Below, piece by piece: positions 38,719 to 39,625 of a DNA stretch of 39,625 nt. Made by a program: the position numbers and the translations under genes. The DNA comes from Dehalococcoidia bacterium. GTDB lineage: Bacteria; Chloroflexota; Dehalococcoidia; Tepidiformales; Tepidiformaceae. Numbering within the stretch: the first letter of the stretch is position 1; each line of letters starts with the position of its first letter. Under the pieces are notes generated by a model, which made no database searches, had not been told where the DNA came from, and saw only the letters and a program-made list of their open reading frames with translations. Location: NCBI GenBank assembly GCA_009841435.1, contig VXLW01000122.1, forward strand, positions 1 to 39,625, in the 5' to 3' direction.

Positions 38719-39625
38719 CGGTCGCCCTCTACTTCACCGACGACAAAATCGCGCACGAGCGGGAAGACAGCCCGCCGCTTGGGCTCGAGGATGTCCTCTT
38801 CCCAGGTCTCAACCAGGAAGGCGAACGTGAAGCCCATGCTTGAGCCGTCTTCCGGCATCACGTAGCCGGCCGAGACGAAGATGTCGGGTTCTTCTTCATC
38901 TTCTTCGGGCGTCCAGTAGCCGGCCTTCTGTCCGTACTGGTACCCCTCGACGCCGAAGTCGGCGGGGAACGCCTCCTTGCCTTCCGGCAGCACCACCTCG
39001 GAGGCGAGCTGCAGGAGGTGAGCGGTCCAGCGCTCGTCGAGCTGCTCACCCTGCACGATCGAGGCCCAGAAGAGCGCGAGCTCGTGCGGCGTGAACCGTG
39101 CCCACCGCCACCTCCACTCCGGGTACCACCTTGCGGAGACGCCCGCACGAGCCATCACCTCCCCCACCTGCTCGGGCGTGATCAGCTCCGCGATCTCGTC
39201 GGTCTGCTTGTCCAGGGAGTGATGCAGCACGAGCTCGACCTGCTCCTCGATGAGCTCGAACTCGAGGAGGCCGTCCTGCACCGCCCGGAGTCCCGCGGTG
39301 AGGATGACGACCTTGCCGGCGGAGGCGGGATACTGGGCGTGCTGAGGGCGCAAGAGGATGGAGGATCCGCAGTCGAGGTCGATGAGGGCCAGTCCCCAGA
39401 CCCCCTCGTAGTTGAGCATGGCCGCTTCGATCTCGTCGATGAGCAGCGCGGCCCGCCCGGCCACGGTCGCGCAACGGGCGGGGCGGCCGTTCGTCGTTTC
39501 GGTGGCCGCGGCTGCGCTTGCGGTGGCTGTGGAGACAGCGGTGGCCGTCGGCGTGGCTGTCTGGGTAGCAGTAGCCGTGGGCGTCGTCGTCGGCGAGGGG
39601 CTCGGGGTCGGGGATGCGGTGGCGG
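38715..39625 (-). CDS. Exported class A beta-lactamase-like serine hydrolase, 5' end off the window
   Basis: At least 303 residues; the N-terminus lies beyond the window. The visible start is a low-complexity linker of Thr, Pro, Ala and Ser (TATPTATAV and similar), as in Chloroflexota exported proteins. The catalytic domain has YPASAGKVVILTAGL with the SxxK nucleophile (Ser and Lys present), an SDN-like region not obvious, and GQKAGYW near the C-terminus, in place of the KTG motif. It is therefore closer to inactive or divergent beta-lactamase-like and DD-peptidase-related proteins (PF13354-type) than to a true beta-lactamase. It probably acts on the envelope. Its stop overlaps the PanE-like stop. 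Confidence 0.8.
   Translation of the reverse strand, partial: ATASPTPSPSPTTTPTATATQTATPTATAVSTATASAAAATETTNGRPARCATVAGRAALLIDEIEAAMLNYEGVWGLALIDLDCGSSILLRPQHAQYPASAGKVVILTAGLRAVQDGLLEFELIEEQVELVLHHSLDKQTDEIAELITPEQVGEVMARAGVSARWYPEWRWRWARFTPHELALFWASIVQGEQLDERWTAHLLQLASEVVLPEGKEAFPADFGVEGYQYGQKAGYWTPEEDEEEPDIFVSAGYVMPEDGSSMGFTFAFLVETWEEDILEPKRRAVFPLVRDFVVGEVEGDR

Noticed and set aside
1-39625. CRISPR array or transposase genes
   Set aside because: No regularly spaced direct repeats of CRISPR length and no transposase motifs or terminal inverted repeats were found in reading the window.

Overview
The window is one high-GC bacterial contig segment. Several traits suggest Chloroflexota, possibly Dehalococcoidia: frequent GTG and TTG starts, a Thr/Pro/Ala-rich linker on an exported serine hydrolase, Uma2 and DUF3500 proteins, and a PaaA-like diiron operon. 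The taxonomy is inference. The left edge is not biology: bases 1-61 resemble a degraded Nextera adapter followed by a poly-G run, so the window begins at a damaged contig end.

Left block (62-7.7 kb, minus strand). A compact operon of mobile-element type runs from 5879 to 62: a small membrane protein, an unknown protein, a short CHC2/TOPRIM primase, a Rad52-like annealing protein, SSB, a RecB/Cas4-like nuclease, two paralogous zinc-ribbon proteins and RadC. Its gene junctions carry repeated GC-rich stem-loops. Farther right are a lone HTH/coiled-coil/membrane-anchor protein and a repeat-dense non-coding stretch (7.79-8.22 kb). A frameshifted replication-relaxation gene follows, so the element looks like an integrative or plasmid-like element that is partly decayed.

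Middle block (9.8-32.5 kb). This is a defence island. It holds a HEPN-like gene, a Uma2 nuclease-fold gene abutting a truncated LivJ-type binding protein, and an Ig-like-domain protein. It also holds a ParB-like / nuclease-like / D12 adenine methylase operon and a CD-NTase with no visible effector. A five-gene operon follows with 4-8 nt overlaps: Dcm, GHKL ATPase, unknown, DUF6339-like and Vsr. Next comes a DprA-HAD-PRTase operon facing a second PRTase (ShosTA-like but larger), a HEPN-motif protein and an Mrr-type endonuclease. The Mrr gene lies between two decayed copies of the same SNF2-helicase tail. A recombinase-like scrap and a tRNA-Glu(UUC) gene close the island. The tRNA 3' end faces the island, as expected for a tRNA integration site, but no second att copy was seen.

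Right block (32.6-39.6 kb). This looks like ordinary chromosome. A minus-strand operon encodes a SnoaL-like protein, two paralogous PaaA-like diiron proteins, a Cys-rich small protein, a third ferritin-like protein and two 2x[4Fe-4S] ferredoxins, which reads as a ferredoxin-fed diiron oxygenase. Then come a DUF3500 protein, a ketopantoate reductase family protein and an exported class A beta-lactamase-like serine hydrolase that runs off the right edge.

All assignments come from reading the sequence. No database search was run, so family names are recognition calls with the stated confidence.
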